Shown: piece after piece, positions 32,765 to 43,731 of the stretch
Layout of the letters: each line of letters opens with the position of its first letter
Numbering within the stretch: position 1 is the first letter of the stretch
Assembly (NCBI GenBank): GCA_018287875.1
Contig: JAGVVL010000022.1
Location: 496,001-560,000, forward strand
From: Nigrospora sphaerica
Lineage: Eukaryota > Ascomycota > Sordariomycetes > Amphisphaeriales > Apiosporaceae
Reading direction: 5' to 3'
Length of the DNA: 64,000 bases
Notes under the pieces: model-generated
The model's database searches: none
Seen by the model: only the letters and a program-made list of their open reading frames with translations
Told to the model about the DNA's origin: nothing
Made by a program: the position numbers and the translations under genes

Positions 32765-34691
32765 AGTTGGACTACCACCACTTGGGCCAACCCAGACTTG
32801 GACCACCAACAAAGTCAGCTCATCCTCCTCATCGCCAACAACTTCAACCTTGGATATAATAACAACCAAAACACCAATAGATAGATTAATTAGACCATTG
32901 TCATCGCCTTTCAATTGTGCATCTTCTGATATGGCCACCGATCGGGAAAAAAAGCTACGTGCTGCTATTCGTGCCACGAAGGACGGCGCCTCCGTCCGCT
33001 CAGCTGCTAAGCAACACTCTATCCCTAGGTCCACACTTCAACGCCATATTGACGGTGGAAGGACCGTTCGTGAGGCTCACGAAGAGCAACAGAACCTTTC
33101 ACCGCGCCAGGAAGCTCATCTGGTGCGCTGGGTCAAGACGCAGACCAAGTTAGGCTACGCGCCGCCTCACTCAAGGTTCACGATGTATGCTTTGAGGATC
33201 TCTCGAGCGTCTGGAGGACCTGAGACCTTCGGAAAACACTGGATCCAGCGCTTCCTAAAGCGTCATCCAGAGTTGAAGACCTTGCGCAGCGTCCGCTATG
33301 ACTGGCGGCGCGCTAACGCAGCTTGTTCAACAAATATCGAGGAGTTCTTCCAACGGTTGGATGACCCCTTAATGTCAGCCATCCCTCCAGCTCACACTTA
33401 TAACGCCGACGAGATAGGGTCCCAGATCGGAATTGGAGACGCTCCCCTTATCATCGGACCCTCTGACCTTAAGGAGGTCCTCATTAAGGACCCCCTAAAT
33501 AGAGAGTGGGTGACTATCGTGGAGTGCGTGGCTGGAGACAGCAGAGCGCTTTTCCCCTTGGTTATCTTCGGAGGCAAAAACGTCCAGCAGCAGTGGTTTG
33601 AGGAGGAGATGCTAGGAGATGATGACCTCAAGTCCTGGAGGTTCGCCTCTAGCGGTTCTGGCTGGTCAAGCAACGAAATAGCGCTGCGCTGGCTACGTGA
33701 GGTGTTCCTCCCTCAGACGAAGCCTCAAAACTATCGCCAGTGGCGTCACCTTATCATCGACGGCCATAACAGCCACATCAACGAGCCTTTCCTCCTGGAA
33801 TGTCTCCAAGCGCGAGTCTGGCTTAATTTCCTCCCAGCGCACTGCTCACAAATCCTCCAGCCCCTCGACGTCGGCCCATTCTCAGCGTTGAAGCGCAGGT
33901 TCAGGTCCATTTTGCGTGCCACCTGCTATTCCATGATGGTTACCGTTGCCGGCAAGCCAGAGTTCGTGGCTGCTTGGAAAAGAGCCCGAAATGAAACCCT
34001 AACGATGGACAAGATCCTGAGAGGCTGGGAGGCAACTGGCATCTTTCCAAGAGACCGTTCCAAGCCTCTCAATAGCAGGCTCACTGCCCAGGCGGACGCG
34101 CAGACTGCAGGAGAACCGGAGCGCGCGAAAACACCAGACCAAAGCGCAGCGTTGAACGAAAACGAACTTAAGACTCCAAAGAACAGCAGGCAAGTGAAGG
34201 AATTAGGGCTTCGTGTGTTAGCAGCGGACAGCGCGCTCGCGACTGCAATGCAGCGCCGAGGCCTTTGGAAGCTGCAGAAGGCCTTCGACATCCTCACCGC
34301 CAGCAACGTCGCTCACGAGCAGGAAAATGAGCAATTAAAAGCTGCACTCGAGAGACAGCGACCTCGAAAACAGCGTCGAGTCCTTCCTAAATCTCAACAG
34401 GCGTTTGTTGATATGGAGGACATCTCGCAAGCTAGGGATCAGCTGAGGGATGAAGCGGACCAAGTTCGCCCACGGAGGTTTGCGCGCCAGCAGCAAAATA
34501 GGCGGTCGGAAACACGACAAATTGAAGATAATTGGGACCATGAGCTAGAGGAGGTCCTTGAGGAGATACAAGTCAAGTATTAGCTAATTAGGCCTGGTTG
34601 TGGCTGCAAAACACCAAAAACCGTCTTAAGGGGTCTCATGATAGGTGTGGTGGCCCAAGTCTGGATTGGCCCAAGTGGTGGTAGTCCAACT
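32765..34691 (+). mobile_element. Fot1/pogo DNA transposon, apparently autonomous
   Basis: This 1,927-bp element is flanked by TA (32763-32764 and 34692-34693). Its inverted repeats are about 44 bp with two mismatches, starting AGTTGGACTACCACCACTTG. It contains the only complete transposase frame in the window. Confidence 0.95.
32931..34583 (+). CDS. Intact DDE_1 transposase (pogo/Fot1 family)
   Basis: This transposase cuts and pastes its element at TA sites in the nucleus. The frame is open from 32850, but the ATG at 32931 aligns with the start of the neighbouring relic, so I prefer it (550 residues). Numbering from 32850: an HTH is at about 45-75, a CENP-B-type HTH at about 80-170 (LGYAPPHSRF, FGKHW), and the DDE domain has Asp187 (YNADEIG), Asp304 (IIDGHNSH) and Asp340 (LQPLDVGPF), giving DD35D. 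Downstream are a basic linker (FPRDRSKPLNSRL), a coiled coil and an acidic C-terminus. There are no stops or frameshifts, and both ends of the element are present, so it could be active and could mobilise defective relatives. Confidence 0.93.
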   Translation: MATDREKKLRAAIRATKDGASVRSAAKQHSIPRSTLQRHIDGGRTVREAHEEQQNLSPRQEAHLVRWVKTQTKLGYAPPHSRFTMYALRISRASGGPETFGKHWIQRFLKRHPELKTLRSVRYDWRRANAACSTNIEEFFQRLDDPLMSAIPPAHTYNADEIGSQIGIGDAPLIIGPSDLKEVLIKDPLNREWVTIVECVAGDSRALFPLVIFGGKNVQQQWFEEEMLGDDDLKSWRFASSGSGWSSNEIALRWLREVFLPQTKPQNYRQWRHLIIDGHNSHINEPFLLECLQARVWLNFLPAHCSQILQPLDVGPFSALKRRFRSILRATCYSMMVTVAGKPEFVAAWKRARNETLTMDKILRGWEATGIFPRDRSKPLNSRLTAQADAQTAGEPERAKTPDQSAALNENELKTPKNSRQVKELGLRVLAADSALATAMQRRGLWKLQKAFDILTASNVAHEQENEQLKAALERQRPRKQRRVLPKSQQAFVDMEDISQARDQLRDEADQVRPRRFARQQQNRRSETRQIEDNWDHELEEVLEEIQVKY

Positions 34692-35055
34692 TACCCTCCA
34701 CTCCTCTACCAGTATTAACTAGGTCTTCAGCCTGGGTCTCACTTAGAAGGCTCGGGGCGACTTCTACATTCCTTATCTGACTTATACCTCCGATCCCCTG
34801 CAAGCGTGACATTACAGAAAGGAGGACCAAGAGGCAGCGGAGGCCGCCCAGCGCATTGGTCATCTTCATGTCGCAGCAGCCGCCATCAAGATCTTGCCGA
34901 GATAGAAACAAATTTTAGAAGGATACGGCGGCTTTGTTTATATCTGACCTTATATTTTCTCGACCAGGCTGTTTCGCTACATCCTGCGCCTGGGACTCAC
35001 ACCATTAGCAGACGCGTGTTTTGGCATACTCGGCAACCCAGTCTCTTCTTGCCGT
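34692..35055. other. Short intergenic stretch
   Basis: A short frame around 34820-34910 is rich in Ala and Glu, but I cannot assign it. Confidence 0.35.
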
Positions 35056-35210
35056 AGGCTTGCCCCTACAGCCGGCCGTCTCGGAGAACTCGAACCTATT
35101 CACGGCCATGCGCTGCCCTCCCGTCCGCTCGAGAGATGCGAGTGACGGCGCCTGCCGTCCCAACTGTCGTCGGCGTTTTCCATTTATACCCACCCACAAA
35201 CGTCCGCTCC
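35056..35210 (+). repeat. Dispersed 110-150-bp repeat, unit 1
   Basis: The sequence includes CTACAGCCGGCCGTCTCGG and then CTGTCGTCGGCGTTTTCCAT. It recurs directly at 35765-35910 and inverted at about 37888-37985 and 49215-49350, roughly 75-85% alike by eye. These may be terminal repeats of a non-autonomous element. Confidence 0.6.
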
Positions 35211-35525
35211 TGTTGCCGGGAACATGGCGTCTTGCCGGCACAGACTGCGTCACATTGTTCATCGTGTCGCTCGACTTGGCGCTGGAAAGCTGGCTGACAG
35301 TCGATAGATGTGCTGCTAGAAGATAGGTAGCAACGCATGCTTTGACGGGTATCCATGTAGCCGAGGAGCCTCGAGCGCCAGGTCAGCTCGGCGGGCTTCT
35401 TGGGGTTCAACCAAGGCGTTCCCGACAGCTCCTCGGCCGGCCGTACACTGAGACGATGAAGATGGTGGCTGTGGCTGCGTCGGGGATTGATATGGGTCAA
35501 AATGAACTGACTGACCAGCGGTCTT

Positions 35526-35590
35526 CGTCATTCGTCATCCGTCGCTCGTCACTTGTCTTCGTTACTCGTCATTCGTCACGCGTCGTTTGT
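35526..35590 (+). repeat. Imperfect short tandem repeat, TCGTCATTCGTC type
   Basis: Several degenerate copies of a 6-12-bp TCGTCA/TTCGTC unit lie in a row. It is non-coding. Confidence 0.6.
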
Positions 35591-35764
35591 CCACATTGCT
35601 CGTTGCTTGCTGCTTATCTTTATCAACTGGCAATTGGTTTAGTCGTCATGACGCCTTGCCCTCTCCTTTCATAGTGCTTGGCACGCATTAGACCTTTGTC
35701 CAGTTCAAGATGACACCTTAGAAGACAAGCGTTTGGCCCATTTATAAATAAAACCGTAGCCGCG

Positions 35765-35910
35765 CCCCTACAGCCGGCTATCTCGGACATCCAACTCCAT
35801 CTATGGCCACGTACATCCCTCCCATCCGCTCGCGAGACGCAAGTGGCGGCGCCTGACGCACCAGCTGTCGCCGGTGTTTTCCATTTATAACACGCCCCCG
35901 GAAGTCCGTG
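35765..35910 (+). repeat. Dispersed repeat, unit 2
   Basis: This is a direct copy of unit 1 with the same order of blocks (CTACAGCCGGC, GTCGCCGGTGTTTTCCATT). With the inverted copy at 37888-37985 it encloses a segment of about 2.2 kb. Confidence 0.6.
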
Positions 35911-36384
35911 TGGAGGTGCTCGCGCACCCGCGTGACGGTCGTTATTGCACAGCGGTCGGCCAGATGCCTGCTTTCATCCTGATGGCCCCGGACCCTACCG
36001 GGGAGAGGCAACCCCACGGATAGGATGAACGGCGGTCAGACACGACGCGCCTAACTACCTGGTCGGAAAACTACAAGGCCATCCCAGGTTCAATGTCGGT
36101 AGAAGAGTGCAAGGCACCGCCTTCCTCACCAGCGTGAGAGCCAGAAACATACAGCCGTGAAGATCGGTCGCCGTGAGTCATCCAAGCCAGGAAGAGAAGG
36201 GGGGCGCGGATGGATCCGACAGCACTGGTGTCCCGCGGACGGTCGCCTGGTCCCTCCAATGAAGAATATATAAGGCCATCTCCCACGACACCGACGCCCG
36301 CCAAGCCAAAGACCCAAGGCGAAAGGCGGCAGCAGACCGAGCAAAAGCTTGCTCACCGTCTATCTGAAAATGACGGGGCGGGAG

Positions 36385-36868
36385 GCTCTTCAAATGGCAA
36401 TCGCGAACGGAACGCGCAGCATGGTACGCAAAATGCCTACTTGGACTAACCTACCGGGCTTTATTCGACAACTACTTCTCTAACGTGGCACTCCACCGCG
36501 GTCATGGTGACGGGGTCCGCCACCCCATCAGTCATGGCGATTTCTTAACGCCATTTTGCAACCAACTCGAGAAGACGTTAGACGACGGCATCAAAAAGCT
36601 CGAAAAGGGCGGGACGAGAGGCGACCTGTTCCAGGTGATTATCATGGCGTACGGCTATACTTTGGTCGAAAAAGGCACCGTTCCCGAGTTTACCAACAAT
36701 TTTAAGCACGAGGCTACGGCCTATACGCGGCTGCGGCTCAAGCAAGGTAAGTGCGTGCCCGTTTTCCTCGGGACAGTCGACCTACGTGCGACATCACATA
36801 CGCACTACTACGATTTCGGGATGCGAATCCAGTACATGATGTTTTTGGCCCTGGGCGGGGAGAGCTAG
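36385..36868 (+). pseudogene. Kinase-like fungal protein fragment
   Basis: The frame 36485-36868 (127 codons) contains LEKGGTRGDLFQVIIMAYGY, TLVEKGTVPEF, AYTRLRLKQGKCVPVFLG and YYDFGMRIQYMMFL. These blocks resemble the N-lobe of a large family of fungal protein-kinase-like proteins common in accessory regions. Upstream (about 36385-36485), TQNAYLD lies in another frame and stop codons intervene. The C-lobe with the catalytic loop is missing, so this is a dead fragment. Confidence 0.55.
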
Positions 36869-36954
36869 ACGTCAGCCGGGAGCACGGATGGCACTGAAGA
36901 TCTCAGCTGACGCTTACTCCATTCGCTCTGCGGCTTGCACACCTATGGAGTAGC

Positions 36955-37990
36955 CCACCGAGATCCCCCGATCCGCATCCACCCAGCGCGCGATGCGTCG
37001 CCTCCAGCCGCTCTGGCACAACCTCTCCCACGTCACAAACGCCCAGGCAAGACCAACATCTCATCAACTTTTGAATCGGACGCGGAGCACCCGTTGTCAG
37101 CATGGGTGCCGCAACGAGCACCGTGTCGATTATCGCACCTCCTGGCAGCCATCCCCGCCTGCGCGAGCACGACCAAGGCCCATAATGTGGGCCCGAAGGA
37201 TAAGGTTTGGAACAGCGGCCTGTTTCTCCAGCATAAGATGTCCAACCTAGACGAACCCTGCGATATCTTCAGCACGGTCGCGTATTAGAATCCGCGCATC
37301 AGAGGATGGAGAAGGTGATGCATCTGCTGCGCCGCTGGACTCTGCCCGGCACCAGCAAGCTAATTTGTATTCTCCCCAACGGTCCACCTATTGGCCGGTG
37401 GCTAACAGCAATAGCTATGCTGGCTAGCGACGACCAACGACGCTCGTTCCTGAGCAGGAGCTCGAGTGACGCGATCAAGCGCCACTGCCCAAGCAATTGA
37501 GCCCGTCCATGAGCCGGTCACTCATCTCGATACGAACGCTGGTCCCGACATCGACGCCGCATACGAAGTCGCCTCCTCTGTAATCAGATGCGGCAGCTAC
37601 CTCAAGGCCCGTGTCCGCCTACAACGCCTTTCCCAAGTACGAGGACGTTGCCATTGGTGCCAACAAGCTCCGAAATAGACCACAGAGGTTCGTACAACAG
37701 AGAACCGTGCAGAAGGGTCTCATACAAGAGCTGAGCGATAGGCACAGCCAGAGTTGAACCTACGGTCACCAGTGCATGCATTGTTAACCATTGTCTCGCA
37801 TGATATTAACTGACCATCAGCGAGTTTTCCGACCCGGATTCGAGCGATACGATGAATAGTGCGGCGTAGTCAGTGCCGCCAAGTGGGCATGCTCCTAACG
37901 GTAGGGGTGGGCGTTGCGGATGAGCATAAGTGAAAAATACCGACGACCACTGGAACGGTAGGTGCTGTCACTCGCGTCTTCGTTACCACA
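36955..37990 (+). repeat. Dispersed repeat unit, copy A (degenerate gene inside)
   Basis: About 1 kb corresponds colinearly to 48180-49350. Shared blocks include the ATCCACCCAGCGCGCGA region, the GCATGGGTGCCGCAACGAGC region, GTGACGCGATCAAGCGCC and GGCATGCTCCTAA, ending in the inverted repeat unit near 37888-37985. Inside, the reading GPKDKVWNSGLFLQHKMSNL matches GQKDKIRKSDLSLQNKAIKL of copy B but has stops. A second frame (37466-37678) starting MTRSSATAQAIEP matches the acidic frame of copy B. Confidence 0.65.
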
Positions 37991-38780
37991 GGAGCCAAGT
38001 TTCTAGATAAAATGAGCTTTGTGTCCTTCATAAGGCACCTGCAGTGAAGGACCTCAAGTCTGTTAGATGCAGGCGTTTAATCAGCTGGATCCGATCGCGA
38101 GAGGCATCAAAAACCAATGAGCAAGCAGGTGCGCCCCTCGCTGGTATTCACGCCGATACCCTAAGCACTGCATCTGCGTGGAGTCGCTCTTCAGCTTAAA
38201 CAGGATGTACGGTAGTACGGCACTCGCAGCGATAGGTCCCAGGGTGGCATCCCACTCTCAAATTACGCTGTAGGGGGCACGTGGCTGCTTGATGGAATTC
38301 CTACAATACTACCCCAATGCAACAGCCGGAGCATCGGCATCATCGCCAACCATCCCCACCATGTGCATTTCCGAGCCTGCTTATTACAACACCGATCTCT
38401 TCGTTTTCTTATGACTCTCTAAACTAGTTCTACGATTGATTTTCGCCTCGTTTCAGAGCGTTTTTTTGTCTTGGTAATCGCAGCAGTCGATACCTAAGGC
38501 TAAACGGCAATCGTACCAACTGGCCCGACATCGCCCCACAACCTCCCTTGCAGCAAGCCCGACATCTTCCACTGGTTCTTGTTTCTGTGGAGCGACAGCC
38601 GGCCCTCCCCGACCTTTCGATCCCTCGTCATTCAGCCATTAGTATTTGAGGGTGTCCCGTAGCCCGTACTTCAATAAAACCGGCTTCCTGATAAACTCCT
38701 TTACATCTTCCACATACCTTCCCAATTCAGCTCAGTCGTCCGGCACCCATCTTCTACGGTGCGTGGGCCTGGGTTTGGGC
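37991..38780. other. Stretch with no recognisable gene
   Basis: Nothing assignable was seen between the repeat unit and the LINE relic. Confidence 0.45.
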
Positions 38781-39250
38781 ATATTCAACAGGATCTTCCC
38801 ACTGAGGTACGAATGTCGCATCGCTTCGACCCTGCCGCTGTGCTCGAACACAAGAGACCAGATACAGGCCAGAATTATGGATAACGTGGCTACCTTGCGT
38901 CTACTGTTCGAAAACAAGAAGAGGTCTGGCCTGAAGGCTGAAGTCTGATCCCGAACAGGAAGTCCCACAAGAATACTGGCAACGGCTCACACACAGCCCC
39001 GAGAAGTTCCGGTTCTTTTGACATAAAAAAAGACCCTGAAGACATGTCCACGACCAATACGTCGTATAGGGTACCCTACATAGAGCGACAGTCGCTTAGA
39101 TGAAACAAGGGCTAGGAATGAGCTCGGGTGGAGGAGTTACGGAGACGGGTTGACCAAAGATTTGCCAATCGGATCGACATGGGGATCATCTTTTCCATAC
39201 GAAGATAGATTCTCGAACTCCGGGTGCTCCGTAGCAGGCAGAACACGGTT
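38780..39250 (+). pseudogene. Tad1-like LINE 3' end relic
   Basis: Translation gives WLPCVYCSKTRRG and then DPEQEVPQEYWQRLTHSPE. This parallels the end of ORF2 of the 59.5 kb LINE (LVYCRKTRR, REYWQRLMHDPE). The following 3' untranslated sequence also matches (GAGCTCG, GGAG, ACGGAGACGG, TTGACCAAAG). Stops and frame changes are frequent. Only the 3' end is present, as is usual for 5'-truncated LINE insertions. Confidence 0.65.
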
Positions 39251-39472
39251 CAAATTGGGCGATAAGTAATATATCCGGTTCGGTCCAGTGAGCAGTCTAG
39301 GGATAATGAGTTCACACGAGTAATGAGCTGCTTACTGCGATCGGTTTTTTCACGATCCTCATTCTTGAATCTTAAGATAGTGCAACATGTATACACTTGT
39401 GGCCCTGCTTAGGACCCGTCTTTTGCAGAGTAAATAAAGAACGAAAAGAGCACCAGCAGTACACAGTCATAC

Positions 39473-41340
39473 CTAGAAATGGGGAAAACAGAAAATAAAG
39501 ACTCGACCCGACAAGCAGCCGAGGACGATACTTGTACCTCCGTTCACCGCGGTCATACTAGAGGAGCTCGGGCGATATTCCGCAGGGAGCCAGAGGACCG
39601 GTTGTGACTGCTTCTGGATCCAGACACCGTCTTTACTGAGGCTGTAGTATTGCTCTTCCACATACGTCGTCTTGTGCGGATCCTGAGTCAGTGAGGTCGC
39701 ATTGTTTACACGAATGGTGCCAGTGTCGGTACAAATCAGCGTTCCCGTAGAATCGAACGAGACAAAGGAGCTGTAGCCGACCTCAAGAGTTGCCTCGCAC
39801 GTGCCTGTGGCCGCATCCCAAACCTTGGTGGTCTCGTCGTCCGACGCCGTGACAACGCGCCGCCCATCGGCTGAGAAAACGGCCGACCTAACCTCGGCGG
39901 TATGACCTTCCAGCGTCGCCTCGCACTTGCCCGTGGCCACGTCCCAGACCTTGGCGGTCTCGTCGAGGAGGCTGTGACAATGCGCCCCCATCGGCCGAGA
40001 AAACGGCCGATTTAACTTCGTCGATATGGCCCTTGAGCGTCGTCTCGCACGTGCCCGTGCCGCGTCCCAGACCTTGGCAGTATCGTCATCCGACGCCGTG
40101 AGGACGCGCCGCCCATCGGCTGAGAAGACGGCCGACCTGACTTTAGAGGTATGGCCTTCGAGTGTCGCCTTGCACTTGCCCGTGGCCGCGTCCCAGACCT
40201 TGGCGGTCTTATCGAGTGATGCCGTGACGACGCGCCGCCCGTCGGCCGAGAAGACAGCCGACCTGACCTCGGCGGTATGACCTTCCAGCGTCGCCTCGCA
40301 CTTGCCCGTGGCCACGTCCCAGATCCTGGCGGTCTCGTCGTCCGAAGCTGTGACGACGCGCTGCCCCTCGACCGAGAAAACGGCCGACCTGACCTCGTCG
40401 GTATGACCCTCGAATGTCATCTTACACTTGCCCGTGACCGCGTCCCAGATCTTGGCGGTCTCGTCGTCCGACAACGTGACAACGCGTTGCCCATCGGCTG
40501 AGAAGACGGCCGACCTGACATAAGAGGTATGGCCCTTGAGCGTCGCCTCGCACGTGCCTGTGGCCGCATCCCAAACCTTGGCGGTTTCGTCATCCGACGC
40601 CGTGGCGATGCGCCGCCCGTCGGCCGAGAAAACGGCCGAGTTGACCTCGTCGGTATGGCCCTCGAATGTCATCTTGCACTTGCCCGTGACCGCGTCCCAG
40701 ATCTTGGCGGTCTCGTCGAGGGAGGCTGTGACAACGCGCTGCCCATCGGCCGAGAAAACGGCCGAGTTGACCTCATTAGTATGGCCTTTGAGTGTCGCCC
40801 CGCACTTGCCCGTGGCCGCGTCCCAGATCTTGGCGGTCTTATCGAGCGACGCCGTGACGACGCGTCGCCCGTCGGTCGAGAAGACAACTGAAATGACATC
40901 GCCAGTATGGCCCTCGAGCGTCGCCGAGCAGAGGTTCCATTTCTCTGTTATCTTTGTTCTGCACTGCACCCAATGGGGTGCCTCGTGCAGGAAAAAGCCT
41001 CGAACCAAGCTTTGTCCTGGGCTAAATATGAGTGCTGATGCATATGCTTGAAGTGGCCAGCTTTCTATCGGCACTCGGAACTTTTGCGCAAACAGATACG
41101 CGTCATGAACTAGGGCTTGTACTTGAGGTTCGCTTGATTGTGTCTTCACGTCGTCAGCCTTGAATCAGAGGATAGAACGATGGACTTGCCTGCATAAAGC
41201 CAACGAGCTTCTCTAGTGCCAGGACCCCCTCGGGCATGCTCTTCAGCAGGCTTAAGGACTCAAGCCAGTAGAGGAATTTGCACTGTAAGAACCTGTGGAC
41301 TGCCCCACCGTCGTCTTGTACGTCGCCTCCACCCGAAGCC
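39473..41340 (-). pseudogene. WD40-repeat sensor region of the STAND gene
   Basis: After a linker (41340-41154, ending FYPLIQG and a stop) the frame shifts by one base near 41150 into 558 codons running to 39473. There are nine WD40 units of 42 codons (126 bp) that are nearly identical in DNA, with differences concentrated at a few positions, for example ASLDKTAKIWD against ASDDETAKVWD. The eighth unit (about 39960-40075) has lost three single bases, which restores the frame but scrambles about 25 residues. The C-terminal 110 residues form a degenerate propeller end. Highly similar repeats are the hallmark of fungal NLR-like recognition domains that diversify by unequal recombination. Confidence 0.9.
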
Positions 41341-41356
41341 TTATTGGAGTCCACTA

Positions 41357-43423
41357 CTCTACCTGTGCGAACTCGTCGGCGCTAACCTGCACCGATGGGG
41401 CTACGCGGATGATATCGCCGTCTTAACGTTCGGGAAGACGATCGAGGAGAGCGCGCAAGCAGCCGAGAAGGAGGTCAACGAGATCCTGAAGTACGGCGAA
41501 GAGAATAAGATCGCCTTCGCGCCGGAGAAGATCGAAGCCATGCACTTCACCCGAGGCCAGGAGAAAACGAATCCGCTTATTAAGCTACGCGGCGACGTGG
41601 TGATCCAGCCAACGCCGCTAACAGAGGCGCCGGAAGGCGCGAGTTTAACGAGCCAGCAGAGGGCCACGCCGGTCCTACGGTGGCTCGGAGTACACTTCGA
41701 CAGAAAGCTTAAGTTTAAGCGGCACGTGGAGATCCGAGCCGCGAAAGCCACGAAAGTCGCGAACCACATTAAGTCTATAGCGGCCACAAACCGAGGACCA
41801 CCAGCCGACAGCCTCCACAAGGCGGTCCGGACCATCTTACTACCGGTAGCGCTATACGGCAGCGAGGCGTAGTATAAGGGCAGGACAGCACCGGCAAAGC
41901 AGGCAAACAAGTCAGGCACAGGACCCGTCAGTACGCGCTTATGGGGGCACATTCAACTGATCCAGAAAGCCCTGGTAAAGGCGATCCGGGGCGTGCTACC
42001 TGTCTGGAAAACTTTCCCTACGGACGCGCTCTTTGGCGCGAGCGGCCTCCCTACGGCACAAATCGCATTAGACGAAGCGAGGCTTCGATTCGCACACAGG
42101 CTCCAGACAGCGCACGTAGGACACATACTAGCCGGCCGAACGGAACCGCGGAAAACACGCCCGTGGGGCCAGGTGGCTGGAGTCCAGAGGGCGCTGACCA
42201 CGCTACAACACACGGCCGCGCTGCTCCCGCCGGCCCAGCGGCCGCTACTCTACGCCCCGCGGTTTCCCACAGGCTCAAGACAAGACCCTACGGGCGGGGT
42301 TAAGAAGGAAGAGGCAGCGGCCGCTTTCGAAAACTGGTTCGCAGGACGAGCCCCATGGGACATCACGGTCTTCTCGGACGGCTCCCGGACGGAGGAGGGC
42401 ATCGGATACGGCTACGTGATCTACGAGGGGCAGCAGAGGGTCGCAGAAGGGCAGGGCGCGCTCGACGCCTGCAGCGTGGTGTACGACGCGGAAGCTCTCG
42501 GGGCACTACGCAGGCTCGAAAGAGCAACCAATCTCTACCCCGACGCGCCTATCACCCTCTGCATCGACAACACAGCCACAATCTGGAGTGCCCAGAAGGA
42601 CGCGCCCACAACGTCCCAGTGGGTGTTCGTGGCCATCCACTGGATCACGGCAGACCGCGAGGTCACTATCAAATGGAGCCCGGGACACATGGGCATAGCA
42701 GGAAACGAGGCCGCAGACGAACTTGCGAAAGCGGGCGCGGAGAAAGGGCCCCGGGACCCCGGCGCCGTGCCCACAGCCGCCAGGATTAAGGCAATCGCCA
42801 GACAACAGACCAGGAAGCAGGCCACGAAATGGTGGACGCATGAGAACACGAACGTACCGAGCCATTTCCTCACGGCAAGGATAAAGTATAACCCGGGCAA
42901 GTGCCCGAAGGCCCTCACGTTAAAGAGAAAAGTCCTCGGACAGTACCTCGGCGTGCTCTCGGCCCACGGCGATTTCAAGTGGTACCACGACCGCCATAAC
43001 CACCGGGACGCCGAAGTGCACTGCCCGTGTACCTCCTACGCACACGGGCGACAGGAGAAGGGGCCGCAGCATATGGTACACTGCTACGCGCTGCGCTCCA
43101 CGATACACACGTGGCCCCGACCCCCGAAGCCGGAAAAGAGACGGGACGGGACGGAATGGCCAGAGGACAGCTGGCCAATGCGACTACATAGGCTCGAACT
43201 GACCAGCTCGACTCGCCGAGACGCCTACTGGGCATGGCTCATACAGAACCCGCTCGAGTTCCAGAAGTTCTGCCAAACGACGCGGTATTTCGACCGTATC
43301 TGCCCTCCCTCTGGGGAGGTAGGAGAATGGTGCTGCATCGAGAGACGAGCGGAGCACGCAGCAGCGGACGCGTACGACTCGAGAGACGAAGAAGGTGAAG
43401 AACTAGAGATTGTCACCCCATAG
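41357..43423 (+). pseudogene. LINE ORF2 C-terminal part (RT end, RNase H, zinc finger)
   Basis: One frame covers the RT active site GYADDI (about 41399-41416), the thumb, an RNase H domain (TVFSDGSRTEEG, DAEALGALRRLE, LCIDNTATIW, WSPGHMGIAGNEAADELA) and a C-terminal CxC...H...C finger (CPCTSYAHG, HMVHC). It is interrupted once, by a TAG at 41870-41872 where the related LINE has Trp (EAWYEGRT). TGG to TAG is a CpA to TpA change on the other strand, as in RIP. There are no frameshifts, so the insertion is recent. Confidence 0.9.
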
Positions 43424-43715
43424 GCGATGGTAACGACGGCACGAAGACCGTAATGGTCTAAAGAAGAGTCCGTCAACTAGTGGCCACCGACGACAACGGA
43501 ATGAAGGCACTCAGCAAGGGCTGAGAAATGAAGGAACGAGTCGGGAGGATCGGACCGTAGCGACCACCGACTGCGATATGTTGAGTCCTAGAGACATGAT
43601 TTGGCTTCTATGGAAAGAAGGGCTTATATACCGGAAACTAGCTAGCCACGTCCCATACCCCTCGGGAGGTTGTGGCTGCTTCGCAGCCACCTATGACGTA
43701 AAACAATTATTATTA
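41357..43715 (+). mobile_element. 5'-truncated Tad1-like LINE inserted in the STAND gene
   Basis: The insert is flanked by a 16-bp target duplication, TTATTGGAGTCCACTA (41341-41356 and 43716-43731). It ends in a short ATT repeat (about 43705-43720), a typical Tad1-clade tail that here merges with the target site. It begins inside the reverse transcriptase domain just before GYADD and lies antisense to the host gene. It belongs to a LINE related to, but distinct from, the copies at the window ends. Confidence 0.95.
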
Positions 43716-43731
43716 TTATTGGAGTCCACTA

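Noticed and set aside
40026..41051. Long plus-strand frames opposite the WD40 repeats
   Set aside because: They are repetitive antisense shadows of the 126-bp WD40 units.
39473..41149. WD40 frame as an independent gene starting at 41149
   Set aside because: The first codon is GTG, and the upstream linker and NACHT exon continue into it across the LINE; it is part of one larger gene.
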